The notes beneath the pieces were generated by a model that did not search any database, was not told where the DNA came from, and saw only the letters and a list, made by a program, of their open reading frames with translations. Shown here one piece after another: positions 17,403 to 26,081 of a stretch of 64,000 bases of DNA. Every line of letters begins with the position of its first letter. The first letter of the stretch is position 1. Position numbers and translations under genes: made by a program. Source of the DNA: an uncultured delta proteobacterium (GTDB lineage: Bacteria; Myxococcota_A; UBA9160; JAFDET01); NCBI GenBank assembly GCA_947259215.1, contig CAMYLJ010000022.1, positions 61,238-125,237 on the forward strand, written 5' to 3'.

Positions 17403-18772
17403 GTGCAGAAGCGGATCTTCGGCCTCGAGAACGAATACGGGATCATCTTCACGCCGGAAGGGCGGAAGACGCTGCCGGTCGAGAAGGCCATCCGCTTCCT
17501 GTTCGAGAAGCTGATCACCACCGAGCACTTCCTGAACGTGGCTGCCACCCCGAGTACGCCACCCCCGAGTGCGCCTCGCCCAAGCAGCTGATCGTCTACG
17601 ACAAGGCCGGCGAGCGCATCCTCGAGGACCTCCAGGACTACGCGGAGGAGAAGATCCGCGAGGAGCGGGTGGCCGGGAAGCTCTCGATCTTCAAGAACAA
17701 CACCGACTTCGTCGGGAACAGCTACGGCTGCCACGAGAACTACCTCGTGGACCGGGACGTGGACTTCTACTACCTGGCCGAGCAGCTGATCCCGTTCCTG
17801 GTGACGCGCCAGATCTACACCGGCGCCGGCAAGGTCTTCCAGACCCAGGACGGCATCCACTACTGCATCAGCCAGCGCGCCCAGCACATCTACCAGAAGA
17901 TCTCGGGCACCACGACCAACGACCGCTCGATCATCAACACCCGGGACGAGCCCCACGCCGACCGCGAGAAGTACCGCCGCCTGCACGTGATCGTGGGCGA
18001 CTCGAACATGTGCGAGTACACGAACTTCCTGAAGATCGGGACGTGTGCCGTGGTCCTCCAGATGATCGAGGACAACTACATCAACAAGGACTTCACCCTG
18101 CGCAATCCCGTGAAGGCCATCAAGGACATCTCCTACGACACCACCTGCAAGCGCAAGCTGCGGCTGGACAACGGCCGCGAGTACTCGCCCATCGAGATCC
18201 AGCGCGAGTACTGCGAGATGGCCCAGAAGTACATCGAGCACTACCCGGTGAGCGACGAGCTCCGCGAAGCCGTGGACAAGTGGCAGTACACGCTCGATTG
18301 CCTGGAAGAGGACCCGAACAAGCTCTCGCGCGAGATCGACTGGGTGGTCAAGCGGCGCATGATCGAGTCGTTCCTGGAGAAGCGCGGCGCCAGCTGGAAC
18401 GACCCGCGGGTCTTCATGCTCGACCTCCAGTACCACGACATCCGCCTGGGCCGCGGCCTCTACTACCTGCTGGAGCGCAAGGGCGCCGTCGAGCGGATCG
18501 TGAGCGACGACGAGATCATCAAGGCCAAGACCGAGCCGCCGCCGGACACCCGCGCCAAGATGCGCGGCGAGTTCATCAAGCTCGCCCGGCAGAACTCCAT
18601 CCAGTACGACCTGGACTGGTCCAACATCCGCCTGGGCAACCTTCTCAACGTGCGCGTGATCTGCAACAATCCTTTCGAGACGGACACCGAGAAGGTGGCC
18701 GAGCTGGTGCGCACGATCCAGAAGACGAATCTGCGCAAGACCAGCCTTTCGAAGCTCGTCATCCAATCGTAG
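17403..18772 (+). pseudogene. pafA: Pup-protein ligase PafA, disrupted by an internal deletion and frameshift
   Basis: The first part (17403 to about 17540) starts MQKRIFGLENEYG, with Glu9 of the PafA active site, and reaches HFLNV. The expected 12 or so residues, normally ending in the catalytic Asp-x-Gly, are absent. Coding resumes in another frame at GCHPEYATPECAS (from 17540) and runs to 18772 with FKNNTDFVGNSYG, RSIINTRDEPHAD and REKYRRLHVIVGD intact. The first frame ends at a stop at 17589. About 37 nt appear to be missing, assuming family spacing. PafA attaches Pup to lysines, and no other ligase gene is seen here. A naive caller would report 17403-17591 and 17669-18772 separately. Assembly error is a real alternative to true decay. 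Confidence 0.85.
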
Positions 18773-18779
18773 GTACCCC

Positions 18780-19172
18780 ATGCCCGCATCCGCCCCCCAG
18801 ACCCCGGAGCCGACGGCGACCGGGGCGGATTCGTCCGCCCCGAAGTCGGAGGCGACCTCCCACCGCAGCGTCAGCGGCCCGGCGCCCGCGCGCCCGTCGC
18901 GCGGCGAGGCGCCCGAGCGGCCGAAGCGCCGCTTCCCGTGGGCCTGGCTGATCGCTATCGGCATGACGGCGTTCGCCGCCTTCCTGGTGTACGAGACCAA
19001 CCGGCTCCAGACCCGCACCGCCGCCCTCGAGGTGGAGCTGGGCACGACCCGCGCCGCACTGAACGCCTACCGCGCGCACCTGGACGGCGCGCGCGACCGG
19101 GCTGCCGGCCTGCGCGGGCAACTCGAGGAGTTCGAGGCCTTCCTGGCCAGCGATCCGGCCGCCGCCGAGTAG
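18780..19172 (+). CDS. Bitopic membrane protein with periplasmic coiled coil, unknown
   Basis: 130 residues, 7 bases after pafA. A Pro/Ala/Ser-rich disordered N-terminus (1-50) precedes one membrane helix (about 53-71, PWAWLIAIGMTAFAAFLVY) and a coiled coil (about 72-122, rich in Arg, Leu and Glu heptads). The layout resembles small divisome-like proteins such as FtsL/FtsB, but no family signature is evident. Its position at the end of the proteasome operon suggests co-transcription. It ends at a TAG that is in the same frame as the following transporter. Confidence 0.6.
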   Translation: MPASAPQTPEPTATGADSSAPKSEATSHRSVSGPAPARPSRGEAPERPKRRFPWAWLIAIGMTAFAAFLVYETNRLQTRTAALEVELGTTRAALNAYRAHLDGARDRAAGLRGQLEEFEAFLASDPAAAE

Positions 19173-19175
19173 CCG

Positions 19176-20447
19176 CTGAAGCTCCCGTCCCTGGAGCGCC
19201 GCGAGTGGCGGGTCCTGCTGCTGCTCTGCGCGGCGGGCCTGGGCTTCACCTACCAGTTCTCGGTCAGCCTCTTCGCGCTGCCCCAGATCCAGGCCGGCCT
19301 CGCGATCTCCGACGAGCAGGTGGGGAACGTGCTGGCGGCCATGCGCATCGGCTCGCTCGGCGCCCTGCCGCTGATGCTGCTGGGCGACCGCTGGGGCCGC
19401 CGGCGCATGCTGCTCGTCACCCTGGCGGGCTATTCGCTGCTCTCCGCCGCCACGGGCCTGACCCGCGGCCCCTGGGATTTCCTGGCCGTCTCGATCCCGG
19501 CGCGCGCCTTCCTCACCGCCCACAACATGCTGGCCATCGTGATCGTGGCCGAAGAGCTGCGCGCCGAGCACCGGGGCTGGGGCCTCGGGATCCTGATCTC
19601 GGTGGGCAGCATCGGCGGCGCGATCGCACTGGTCTTCTTCGCGATGATCGAGATCCTGCCCTACGGCTGGCGCGCCCTCTACGGAATCGGCGCTGCTCCG
19701 CTCTTGCTGGTGCCGTGGCTGGCGCGAAGCCTCGGCGAGACCCGGCGCTTCGCCTCCCAGGCGGAGGTGACCTCGGACGCTCCCCCATCGGGCTTGCTGC
19801 GCCCGCTGGCCGACCTGGCGCGCGTCTACCCGAAACGGGCCGCGAGCCTCGCCGCGCTCATCCTGAGCATGCTCCTCATCCTCGACACCGGGCTCGCGTT
19901 CCTCTCCAAGTTCCTCCAGGAGGATCACGGCATGAGTCCCGCGCGGGTGGCGCTCTTCTTCGCCGTGGGCGGAATCCTCTCGCCGGTAGGGAACCTGGCC
20001 GGGGGCGCCCTCGGCGACCGCTACGGGCGCAAGCGGATGCTCGTGGCCGGCGGCGTCACCACCTTCGCCGCCATCGCGGTCTTCTACAACCTGCCCTTCC
20101 CCGCCTACGCCGTGGCGTTCGGTGTCCTGATGTTCTCCATGGGGATGGTCTTCGTGATGCTGAACGCCCTCGGCGCCGAACTCTTCCCCACCTCGTACCG
20201 GTCCACCGCCAACGGAGCCCGCGAGGTGGTGAGCACCATCGGCTCGGCGCTGGGCCTGTGGCTGGCGGGCCTGATCTTCGGCGCCACCGGGAGCTACGCG
20301 TCGGCGCTGACCTGGCTGCTGGTGGTGGGGCCGATCCCGCTCGTCGCGGTGCTCTTCCTGCCGGAGACGGCCCGCCTGGAGCTGGAGGAGGTCTCGGCGG
20401 AGGGCGGCTCGGATGCCGCCGGGCCTGGTGATAGACTGGGGGCATGA
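19176..20447 (+). CDS. Major facilitator superfamily transporter, non-canonical start
   Basis: About 423 residues if read from CTG at 19176. Coding clearly begins upstream of the first canonical start (GTG 19320): the 19176-19319 stretch encodes LERREWRVLLLLCAAGLGF and TYQFSVSLFALPQIQ, the typical first MFS helix. The MFS signature GDRWGRRRML is present, repeated as GDRYGRKRML in the second half, and about 12 helices are seen. No ATG, GTG or TTG occurs between the TAG at 19170 and 19320. Resemblance to sugar/aromatic-acid porters is only general, and the substrate is unknown. The stop overlaps the next ATG. Confidence 0.8.
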   Translation: MKLPSLERREWRVLLLLCAAGLGFTYQFSVSLFALPQIQAGLAISDEQVGNVLAAMRIGSLGALPLMLLGDRWGRRRMLLVTLAGYSLLSAATGLTRGPWDFLAVSIPARAFLTAHNMLAIVIVAEELRAEHRGWGLGILISVGSIGGAIALVFFAMIEILPYGWRALYGIGAAPLLLVPWLARSLGETRRFASQAEVTSDAPPSGLLRPLADLARVYPKRAASLAALILSMLLILDTGLAFLSKFLQEDHGMSPARVALFFAVGGILSPVGNLAGGALGDRYGRKRMLVAGGVTTFAAIAVFYNLPFPAYAVAFGVLMFSMGMVFVMLNALGAELFPTSYRSTANGAREVVSTIGSALGLWLAGLIFGATGSYASALTWLLVVGPIPLVAVLFLPETARLELEEVSAEGGSDAAGPGDRLGA

Positions 20448-20701
20448 CCCCCAAGATCGTCGTCGGCGTGGCCTGGCTGTTCGGACTGCTCTCCCTCCTG
20501 ATGGGAGGCGGAACCCTCTGGGCCGTGGGCCGGGTCGTCTTCTGGATCCTGGTAGTCGTGCACGCCGTCGAGTGCGTGGTCTTCCTGCCGCGGCTGCGTG
20601 CGGCCGGCGGATCCCTGGCAAGCCAGCTGGTGACCACCTTCCTGTTCGGGATCGCGCACGTGCAGACGCTGCCGCGCCCGGACTCGGAGGGGGCGGCATG
20701 A
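20444..20701 (+). CDS. Small membrane protein, DUF1145-like
   Basis: 85 residues with two to three hydrophobic helices (IVVGVAWLFGLLSLLM, VVFWILVVVHAVECVVFL, LVTTFLFGIAHV). The pattern W-x-L, central HAVE and a C-terminal FGIAH resembles the DUF1145 / YhhL family; this is tentative. It begins within the MFS stop (ATGA) and its own stop overlaps the next gene's ATG, so three genes form a tightly coupled chain. Function is unknown. Confidence 0.65.
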   Translation: MTPKIVVGVAWLFGLLSLLMGGGTLWAVGRVVFWILVVVHAVECVVFLPRLRAAGGSLASQLVTTFLFGIAHVQTLPRPDSEGAA

Positions 20702-21330
20702 GTGACGAGTACGCGAAGCGTCGCGAGGAGCTGCTGGAGGCGGAGGTCGCGCTCACGCAGCAGCGCGAGCGCGTGGCCGAGATGCGGCGCCAGCTGCCGC
20801 CGGGCCCGGCGGTGGAGGACTACGCGCTCACGGGCGAGGGCGGTCCGGTCCGCCTGTCGGAGCTCTTCGGGGGCAAGCCGTCGCTCGTCGTCTACCACTT
20901 CATGTACGGCGGCGCCCAGACCGAGCCCTGCCCCATGTGCACGATGTGGAGCGACGGCTGGGCAGCCGTGGCTTCCCACATCGGGCAGCGGCTGGGCTTT
21001 GCGGTCTGCGCGGCGGCGCCGTACGCGGACTTCGCGGACTACGGCCGCGAACGCGGCTGGCGGAACCTGCGGCTGCTCTCCGCCGACGGCACCTCGTTCA
21101 AGAGCGACTGCGAGAGCCAGCTCCCGAACGGAGCCCAGATCCCGGTGGTGACCGTCTTCACCCGCGACGACGACGGAAGCCTACGGCTCGCCTACCGCGG
21201 CTGCGCGATGCAGCGCGACGGCGTCTACCGCGGGGTCGACCTGCTGTCGCCGGTCTGGCACTTCCTCGACCTGACGCCCGAGGGCCGCGGCGACTGGATG
21301 CCCAGCCGGATCTACTCCGCAGCCGACTAG
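20698..21330 (+). CDS. DUF899 thioredoxin-like protein
   Basis: 210 residues from the ATG overlapping the previous stop. The thioredoxin-fold part has the DUF899 hallmark PCPMCTMWSDGW after YHFMYGG, and a C-terminal HFLDLTPEGRGDW. The family is annotated as thioredoxin/peroxiredoxin-like and lacks an experimentally settled function. Coupled overlaps link it with the MFS and DUF1145-like genes. It is convergent with the esterase gene. Confidence 0.82.
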   Translation: MSDEYAKRREELLEAEVALTQQRERVAEMRRQLPPGPAVEDYALTGEGGPVRLSELFGGKPSLVVYHFMYGGAQTEPCPMCTMWSDGWAAVASHIGQRLGFAVCAAAPYADFADYGRERGWRNLRLLSADGTSFKSDCESQLPNGAQIPVVTVFTRDDDGSLRLAYRGCAMQRDGVYRGVDLLSPVWHFLDLTPEGRGDWMPSRIYSAAD

Positions 21331-21341
21331 CCCCACGGACC

Positions 21342-21390
21342 TCGGGGACGCCGGGCAGACCCAAACGCACGATTCGAGGAACGTCCCCGA
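21342..21390. terminator. Weak inverted repeat between convergent genes
   Basis: TCGGGGACG (21342-21350) and CGTCCCCGA (21382-21390) are perfect 9-bp complements separated by 31 bases in the 63-base gap between DUF899 and the esterase. No T-run follows on either strand. A bidirectional termination role is possible but weakly supported. Confidence 0.3.
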
Positions 21391-21393
21391 TGC

Positions 21394-23229
21394 CTAGCCG
21401 CCGGCGGCTACGGCTGGAGGGGCGCAGGCGGCGACCTGGGTTGCGGCCGTCTCCTCCGGGCCGTCGCTCCAGCGCGCCAGCTCGCGCAGCAGGCCGCAGC
21501 GTTCCTCGTCGTCGGCAAAGCTGCGGTCCGCTGCGATCTCGTCCACGATCCCCGCCATGCTGAGGCGGGTATCGCTCATGCGGATGCCGCCGCCGGCCGC
21601 GGAGTCCAGCACCACGAAGGTGGGCGCGCCCGGCGCCGACCCCCAGGCGCCCCACGGCGGAAGGCTTCCGTCCCGGCCGCGCCCCGGGTCGCCGGCCGCC
21701 GCGAACTGCGTCCAGTACGACTGCATGGCCCCGGCCAGCGCATCGCGGCCCGGCGCCGCCTCCTCGCTCCAGACGAAGCGGTTGAGGCGGCCCCAGTCGA
21801 AGTTCCCGAAGACGAAGGGGATCTCCAGGGCGTGGCCCGCGCCGACCAGGCTCGCCAGGTCCGTGAAGAGGACCTTCGGGAGCTCGTCCCAGTCGAAGCG
21901 GTAGGCGAAGACCGTCGGCCCCTGCACCGCCCGCATCGCTACGGCCGGCTCGTCCACCCCCCGGGCCTTCCACATCCGGCTCTGGTAGGAGGCCTGGCGC
22001 TCGTAGCGGCCGGCGTCCTTCGGCCACAGGGGCAGCCGAAAGAGCGTGCGCACGTGCCGGGGATCGAAAGACATGAAGAGCTTGTTCTCGTCGCGGTTCG
22101 TGCCCAGGATCACCGGCACCCGGTTGTAGTCACCGGCCGCGAGCGCCTCCTGCCCCGGCTCCGACGGCAACACGGTGCCGTCCCGGAAGACCGTCGGGGC
22201 GTCGATCATCCCCGTGTCACCCCAGGGCTCGTAGGCGGCCAGGAGCGCGTCCGGCGTGCGCGCCCGCAGGAAGGCCGCCACCTCGGGCGGCTTGCGCGCG
22301 GCGATCCACGCCCGTGCCTCGGCCGGGTCGGACGCCTCGCCGCTGGCGACCAGCAGGCTGGCCAGCACCTCGTTCGAGCTCCGCGCGTGCCCGGGCTCCG
22401 GGTCGTCGGCGAAGTGCTCGGCCTGCGCCGGAGTGCGCGAGCGCAGGCCGCCGCTCTGGACGATGGCCCGGTGGAAGAGACCGGAGGCGAGCGGCGACAG
22501 CAGGAGCGTGTAGACGTTCGCGCCGCCGGCGGACTCGCCGAAGATCGTGACGTTGCCCGGGTCGCCGCCGAAGGCCGCGATGTTCTCCTGCACCCAGCGG
22601 AGTCCGCGGATCAGGTCCAGGGTGCCGTAGTTGCCGGAGCGGTCCGTGGCGGTGGTCGGGCCGTCGCGCAGCGAGGCGTGCCGGAACCAGCCGAAGGGCC
22701 CGAGCCGGTACTGGACCGTCACGACCACCACCTGCTGCGTGCCGGCCAGCAGGCTCCCGTCGTAGGGCCCGGCATCCCCCACGCTGTTGCCGCCACCGTG
22801 GATCCAGAGCATCACCGGCAGCCGGTCGGCGCCGGGAACCGCGCCGGGATCGAAGCGTGGCGCCCAGACGCTGAGGCGGAGGCAGTCCTCGGAGCCCGTG
22901 GTCTCCCCCCTGTCCGCGCCGTCGCGGCCGCCGCCGAAGCCCGCCCGCTGGAGGCAGGCGGGGCCCGGATCGAGCGCCTCCCGGGGCTCCGGCCAGGGCT
23001 CCGGCCCCCGGGGCGCACGCCAGCGCAGCTCGCCCACGGGCGGCGCCGCGAAGGGGATCCCCCGCCAGGCGTGGGTCCCGTGCTCGGCCGCGAAGCCCAC
23101 GACCTCGCCGCTGGCCGTGGCGCGCAGGGAGCCCGGATCGGCCGCCGGGGTCGGCCCCGAGGCCGGGCGGCCGCACGCGGTGGCGAGTGCCGCCAGGAGC
23201 AGCAGGCCGCTGGATCGCAGGCGCGTCAT
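21394..23229 (-). CDS. Carboxylesterase type B, probable lipoprotein
   Basis: 611 residues. The N-terminus LLLLAALATACG looks like a lipoprotein signal with the Cys acceptor. The type-B carboxylesterase signature is clear: WRGIPFAAPPVGELRW, SEDCLRLSVW, oxyanion WIHGGG, nucleophile elbow FGESAGGANV with Ser near residue 230, and the GNYGTLDLIRGLRWVQENI helix. It likely hydrolyses esters in the periplasm or at the outer membrane. It is a single gene convergent with DUF899 and divergent from mreB. The physiological substrate is not inferable. Confidence 0.88.
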   Translation of the reverse strand: MTRLRSSGLLLLAALATACGRPASGPTPAADPGSLRATASGEVVGFAAEHGTHAWRGIPFAAPPVGELRWRAPRGPEPWPEPREALDPGPACLQRAGFGGGRDGADRGETTGSEDCLRLSVWAPRFDPGAVPGADRLPVMLWIHGGGNSVGDAGPYDGSLLAGTQQVVVVTVQYRLGPFGWFRHASLRDGPTTATDRSGNYGTLDLIRGLRWVQENIAAFGGDPGNVTIFGESAGGANVYTLLLSPLASGLFHRAIVQSGGLRSRTPAQAEHFADDPEPGHARSSNEVLASLLVASGEASDPAEARAWIAARKPPEVAAFLRARTPDALLAAYEPWGDTGMIDAPTVFRDGTVLPSEPGQEALAAGDYNRVPVILGTNRDENKLFMSFDPRHVRTLFRLPLWPKDAGRYERQASYQSRMWKARGVDEPAVAMRAVQGPTVFAYRFDWDELPKVLFTDLASLVGAGHALEIPFVFGNFDWGRLNRFVWSEEAAPGRDALAGAMQSYWTQFAAAGDPGRGRDGSLPPWGAWGSAPGAPTFVVLDSAAGGGIRMSDTRLSMAGIVDEIAADRSFADDEERCGLLRELARWSDGPEETAATQVAACAPPAVAAGG

Positions 23230-23391
23230 GGGAAGCCCTCCGGAAGCGAGCCCAGCCGAGCCTACCCGAAGGTGACCGCCCTCACCTGCCGGCCGGGATT
23301 GTGCTGCCGGTGAGGGGATTTTCGCTCAATTCCTGCGCCCGGTCCGCCGATGACAGATGACGCAACGAACTTCCAGCCCAAGGACGCCGCG

Positions 23392-24429
23392 ATGATCCTC
23401 GACGCCGTCGCCGGACTCTTCTCCAACGACCTGGCTATCGACCTCGGCACGGCGAACACCCTCGTCTACGCCAAGGAGCGCGGCATGATCTGCTCGGAGC
23501 CGAGCGTGGTGGCGGTGGCCACGGGCACCCACGGACGCGCCGAGAGGGTCCTGGCCGTCGGCCACGAGGCCAAGGAGATGGTCGGCCGCACCCCCGGCTC
23601 GATCCGCGCCATCCGCCCGATCAAGGAGGGCGTGATCGCGGACTTCGAGATCACCGAGGCCATGCTCCGCTACTTCATCCAGCGGGCGCACAACCGCAGC
23701 AAGCTGCTGCGGCCTCGCATCGTGATCTGCGTACCGCCCTGCATCACCAGCGTCGAGAAGCGCGCCGTGCGCGAGTCGGCCCTCTCCGCCGGTGCGCGCG
23801 AGGTGTATCTCATCGAGGAGCCCATGGCGGCGGCCATCGGCGCCGGCCTCGACGTGACCGCGCCCACCGGCAACATGGTGGTGGACATCGGCGGCGGCAC
23901 CACCGACGTGGCCGTGATCTCGCTGGCGGGAATCGTGACCTCGCGCTCCATCCGCACCGGCGGCGACAAGATGGACGACGCGATCATCAACTACGTGAAG
24001 CGCAAGTACAACATGCTGGTCGGCGAGCGCACCGCCGAGGCAGTGAAGATGCAGGTGGGCTGCGCCTCGCCCCAGACCAAGGCCATCTCCATGGAGATCA
24101 AGGGCCGCGACCTCGTGAACGGGATCCCGAAGGTCGTCGTCACCAACAACGACGAGATCCGCGAGGCGTTGGTCGAGCCCATCCACGCGATCGTCGAGAC
24201 CGTGCACCTCACCCTCGAGCGCACCCCGCCCGAGCTCGGCGCGGACATCGTGGACCGCGGCATCATGATCGTCGGCGGCGGCTCGCTCTTGCGCGACCTG
24301 GACGTGCTGCTGCGCGAAGAGACCAAGCTCCCGATCCTGCGCAGCGAGGACCCCTTCACCGCGGTCGCCACCGGCGCCGGCAAGGTCCTCGACAACCTGC
24401 CGCTGCTCAAGCAGGTGGAGATCGCGTAG
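23392..24429 (+). CDS. mreB: Rod-shape actin homolog MreB
   Basis: 345 residues from the ATG at 23392, which has an AAGGA site 7 bases upstream; an in-frame ATG at 23350 would add 14 residues. Actin-fold motifs: phosphate 1 LAIDLGTANTLVYAK, connect/phosphate 2 NMVVDIGGGTTDVAVI and adenosine motif IMIVGGGSLLRDL. Very similar in layout to enterobacterial MreB (FSNDLAIDLG near the start). It organises cell-wall synthesis along the inner membrane. The usual partners mreC, mreD, mrdA and rodA are not adjacent here. Confidence 0.94.
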   Translation: MILDAVAGLFSNDLAIDLGTANTLVYAKERGMICSEPSVVAVATGTHGRAERVLAVGHEAKEMVGRTPGSIRAIRPIKEGVIADFEITEAMLRYFIQRAHNRSKLLRPRIVICVPPCITSVEKRAVRESALSAGAREVYLIEEPMAAAIGAGLDVTAPTGNMVVDIGGGTTDVAVISLAGIVTSRSIRTGGDKMDDAIINYVKRKYNMLVGERTAEAVKMQVGCASPQTKAISMEIKGRDLVNGIPKVVVTNNDEIREALVEPIHAIVETVHLTLERTPPELGADIVDRGIMIVGGGSLLRDLDVLLREETKLPILRSEDPFTAVATGAGKVLDNLPLLKQVEIA

Positions 24430-24450
24430 CCGCCACGGCTCGGGGTCCCG

Positions 24451-25071
24451 CTAATCGGGCGTCAGTGCCGCCAGCGCGAGCTGCATGGCGAGCTGCATGT
24501 CGCCTTCCACCTTGATCGTCCCGCTCATGAACGCCTGCTGCGGGTCGAGCTCGCCGGCGCGGAGCTTCGCGTAGCCCTCGGGCGCGACGGTGATCGTGGT
24601 CGTCGGCTCCTCGGGCACGGGGCCCGGGCCGAAGTGGGTGAGCAGGCTGAAGCCGTCGTCGCCGCTGATCGTGAACGCGAGGCAGCCGGAGACGCCGGCC
24701 AGGTTCTGGATGCGGGCGGCGGTGAGCTTCATCTCGCCGGCCAGGCCCGAGAGGCCCCCGAGCATGCCGAGCGCCGAGTCGCCGGCCTCTTCCACCAACC
24801 GCTCGAACCCGGCGCGGTCCTGGATCAGGGTCAGGAAGGGGTCGTGGGCCGGCGCGTCGGCGGCCTTCATGCGGCCGCCCTCGACGTTCAGGTAGAAGGT
24901 GCCGCCGCCCTCGCCTGCCACCTCCACGCGGAGGCTGGCGTTCACGGCGCGCATGCCGTCGAGGACGCGCTGGGCGTCGGCCACGGCGCGCTCCTGGTCG
25001 CCCAGCATGCGGTTGAACTGGCTCGGCAACCGCTCGCCGTAGTACTCGTCCGGGGTCGGAACGTCGCTCAC
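24451..25071 (-). CDS. SCP2 sterol-binding-domain protein
   Basis: 206 residues from a GTG overlapping the mltG stop (GTGA). The C-terminal half resembles the SCP2/sterol-transfer fold: FTISGDDGFSLLTHFG, TTTITVAPEGYAKLRAGEL and FMSGTIKVEGDMQLAMQL, the last being the family hallmark. These proteins bind hydrophobic ligands such as acyl chains or sterols. It ends a three-gene chain ruvX-mltG-SCP2 by overlaps. The ligand is unknown. Confidence 0.75.
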   Translation of the reverse strand: MSDVPTPDEYYGERLPSQFNRMLGDQERAVADAQRVLDGMRAVNASLRVEVAGEGGGTFYLNVEGGRMKAADAPAHDPFLTLIQDRAGFERLVEEAGDSALGMLGGLSGLAGEMKLTAARIQNLAGVSGCLAFTISGDDGFSLLTHFGPGPVPEEPTTTITVAPEGYAKLRAGELDPQQAFMSGTIKVEGDMQLAMQLALAALTPD

Positions 25072-26081
25072 TCGCTGGATCTCCTGTTTCTCTTTCCCTT
25101 GCGCTGGAAGCGATCCACGTTGGCCGCGTGCTCGCTGTAGCTGCGGGAAAAGACGTGGCTGCCGTCGTTGCGCGAGACGAAGAAGAGGTACTCGGTCTTC
25201 TCCGGCTCGAGCACGGCGCGCAGGGCGGCCTCGCCGGGGTTCGCGATCGGGCCCGGCGGCAGGCCCTCGATCTTGTAGGTGTTGTACGGATTGCTCCCGT
25301 CCTCGAGGTGCGCCCGCGTCAGGTTGCCGTCGAAGTCCGCGATCCCGTAGATGGTGGTGGGGTCCGACTCGAGGCGCATGCCCAGGCGCAGCCGGTTGTG
25401 AAAGACGCCGGCGATGCGCGGCCGCTCCTCGGGCACGCCGGTCTCCTTCTCGACGACGGACGCCAGGGTGACGACCGCGCCCATGTCCATATCGCGGGCC
25501 GCGGCCGTCGCGGCCAGCGTCTCCCACACGGTCAGGAACTCGGCCACCAGGGTGCGCGCCACCTCGGGCGTCCCCAGTCCGCGAGGCAGGCGATAGGTCT
25601 CGGGGAAGAGGTATCCCTCCAGGTCGGGACCCGCGACTCCGAGCGCCTCGGCCGAGGCGGGATCGCGCGCGAAGGCCACGAAGGTGTCGCCGTCCACGAG
25701 CCCGGCTGCGGCCAGACGATCCGCCACCTCCTCGACGCGCAGACCCTCGGGCAGCGACACCTCGTAGGTCTTGACGCGGCCGGCCACCAGATCGGCCAGG
25801 ATCGCCCGTGCCGAATGCGACGCGCGGAAGTCGTACTCGCCGGCGTGGATACGGCCCGTGTCTCCGCGCCAGCGGGCCAGCCAGGCGAAGGCGCGCGCGT
25901 CGCGCACGAGGCCGCGCGACTCGAGGTCGCGCGCCACCGCGCTGACGCTGGCGCCGCGCGGCACCACCACGGTGACGGGCTCCGCCTCGGCGCGGGGCGC
26001 GGAGAGCGTGTGCTCGACGGCGCGCCAGCCGGCCACGGCCAGGAGCAGGAGGACGCCGAGCGTGGCTGCGACCCAGCGCAT
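25068..26081 (-). CDS. mltG: Endolytic murein transglycosylase MltG
   Basis: 337 residues. An N-terminal membrane helix (RWVAATLGVLLLLAVAGW) is followed by a LysM-like region and the YceG domain. The catalytic motif is VVEKETGVPEER (Glu in EKET, 211-214), then AGVFHNRLRLGMRLESDPT and NPYNTYKIEGLPPGPIANPG. MltG cuts nascent glycan strands to set chain length. Its ATG overlaps the ruvX stop and its stop overlaps the SCP2 gene. Confidence 0.93.
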   Translation of the reverse strand: MRWVAATLGVLLLLAVAGWRAVEHTLSAPRAEAEPVTVVVPRGASVSAVARDLESRGLVRDARAFAWLARWRGDTGRIHAGEYDFRASHSARAILADLVAGRVKTYEVSLPEGLRVEEVADRLAAAGLVDGDTFVAFARDPASAEALGVAGPDLEGYLFPETYRLPRGLGTPEVARTLVAEFLTVWETLAATAAARDMDMGAVVTLASVVEKETGVPEERPRIAGVFHNRLRLGMRLESDPTTIYGIADFDGNLTRAHLEDGSNPYNTYKIEGLPPGPIANPGEAALRAVLEPEKTEYLFFVSRNDGSHVFSRSYSEHAANVDRFQRKGKRNRRSSE

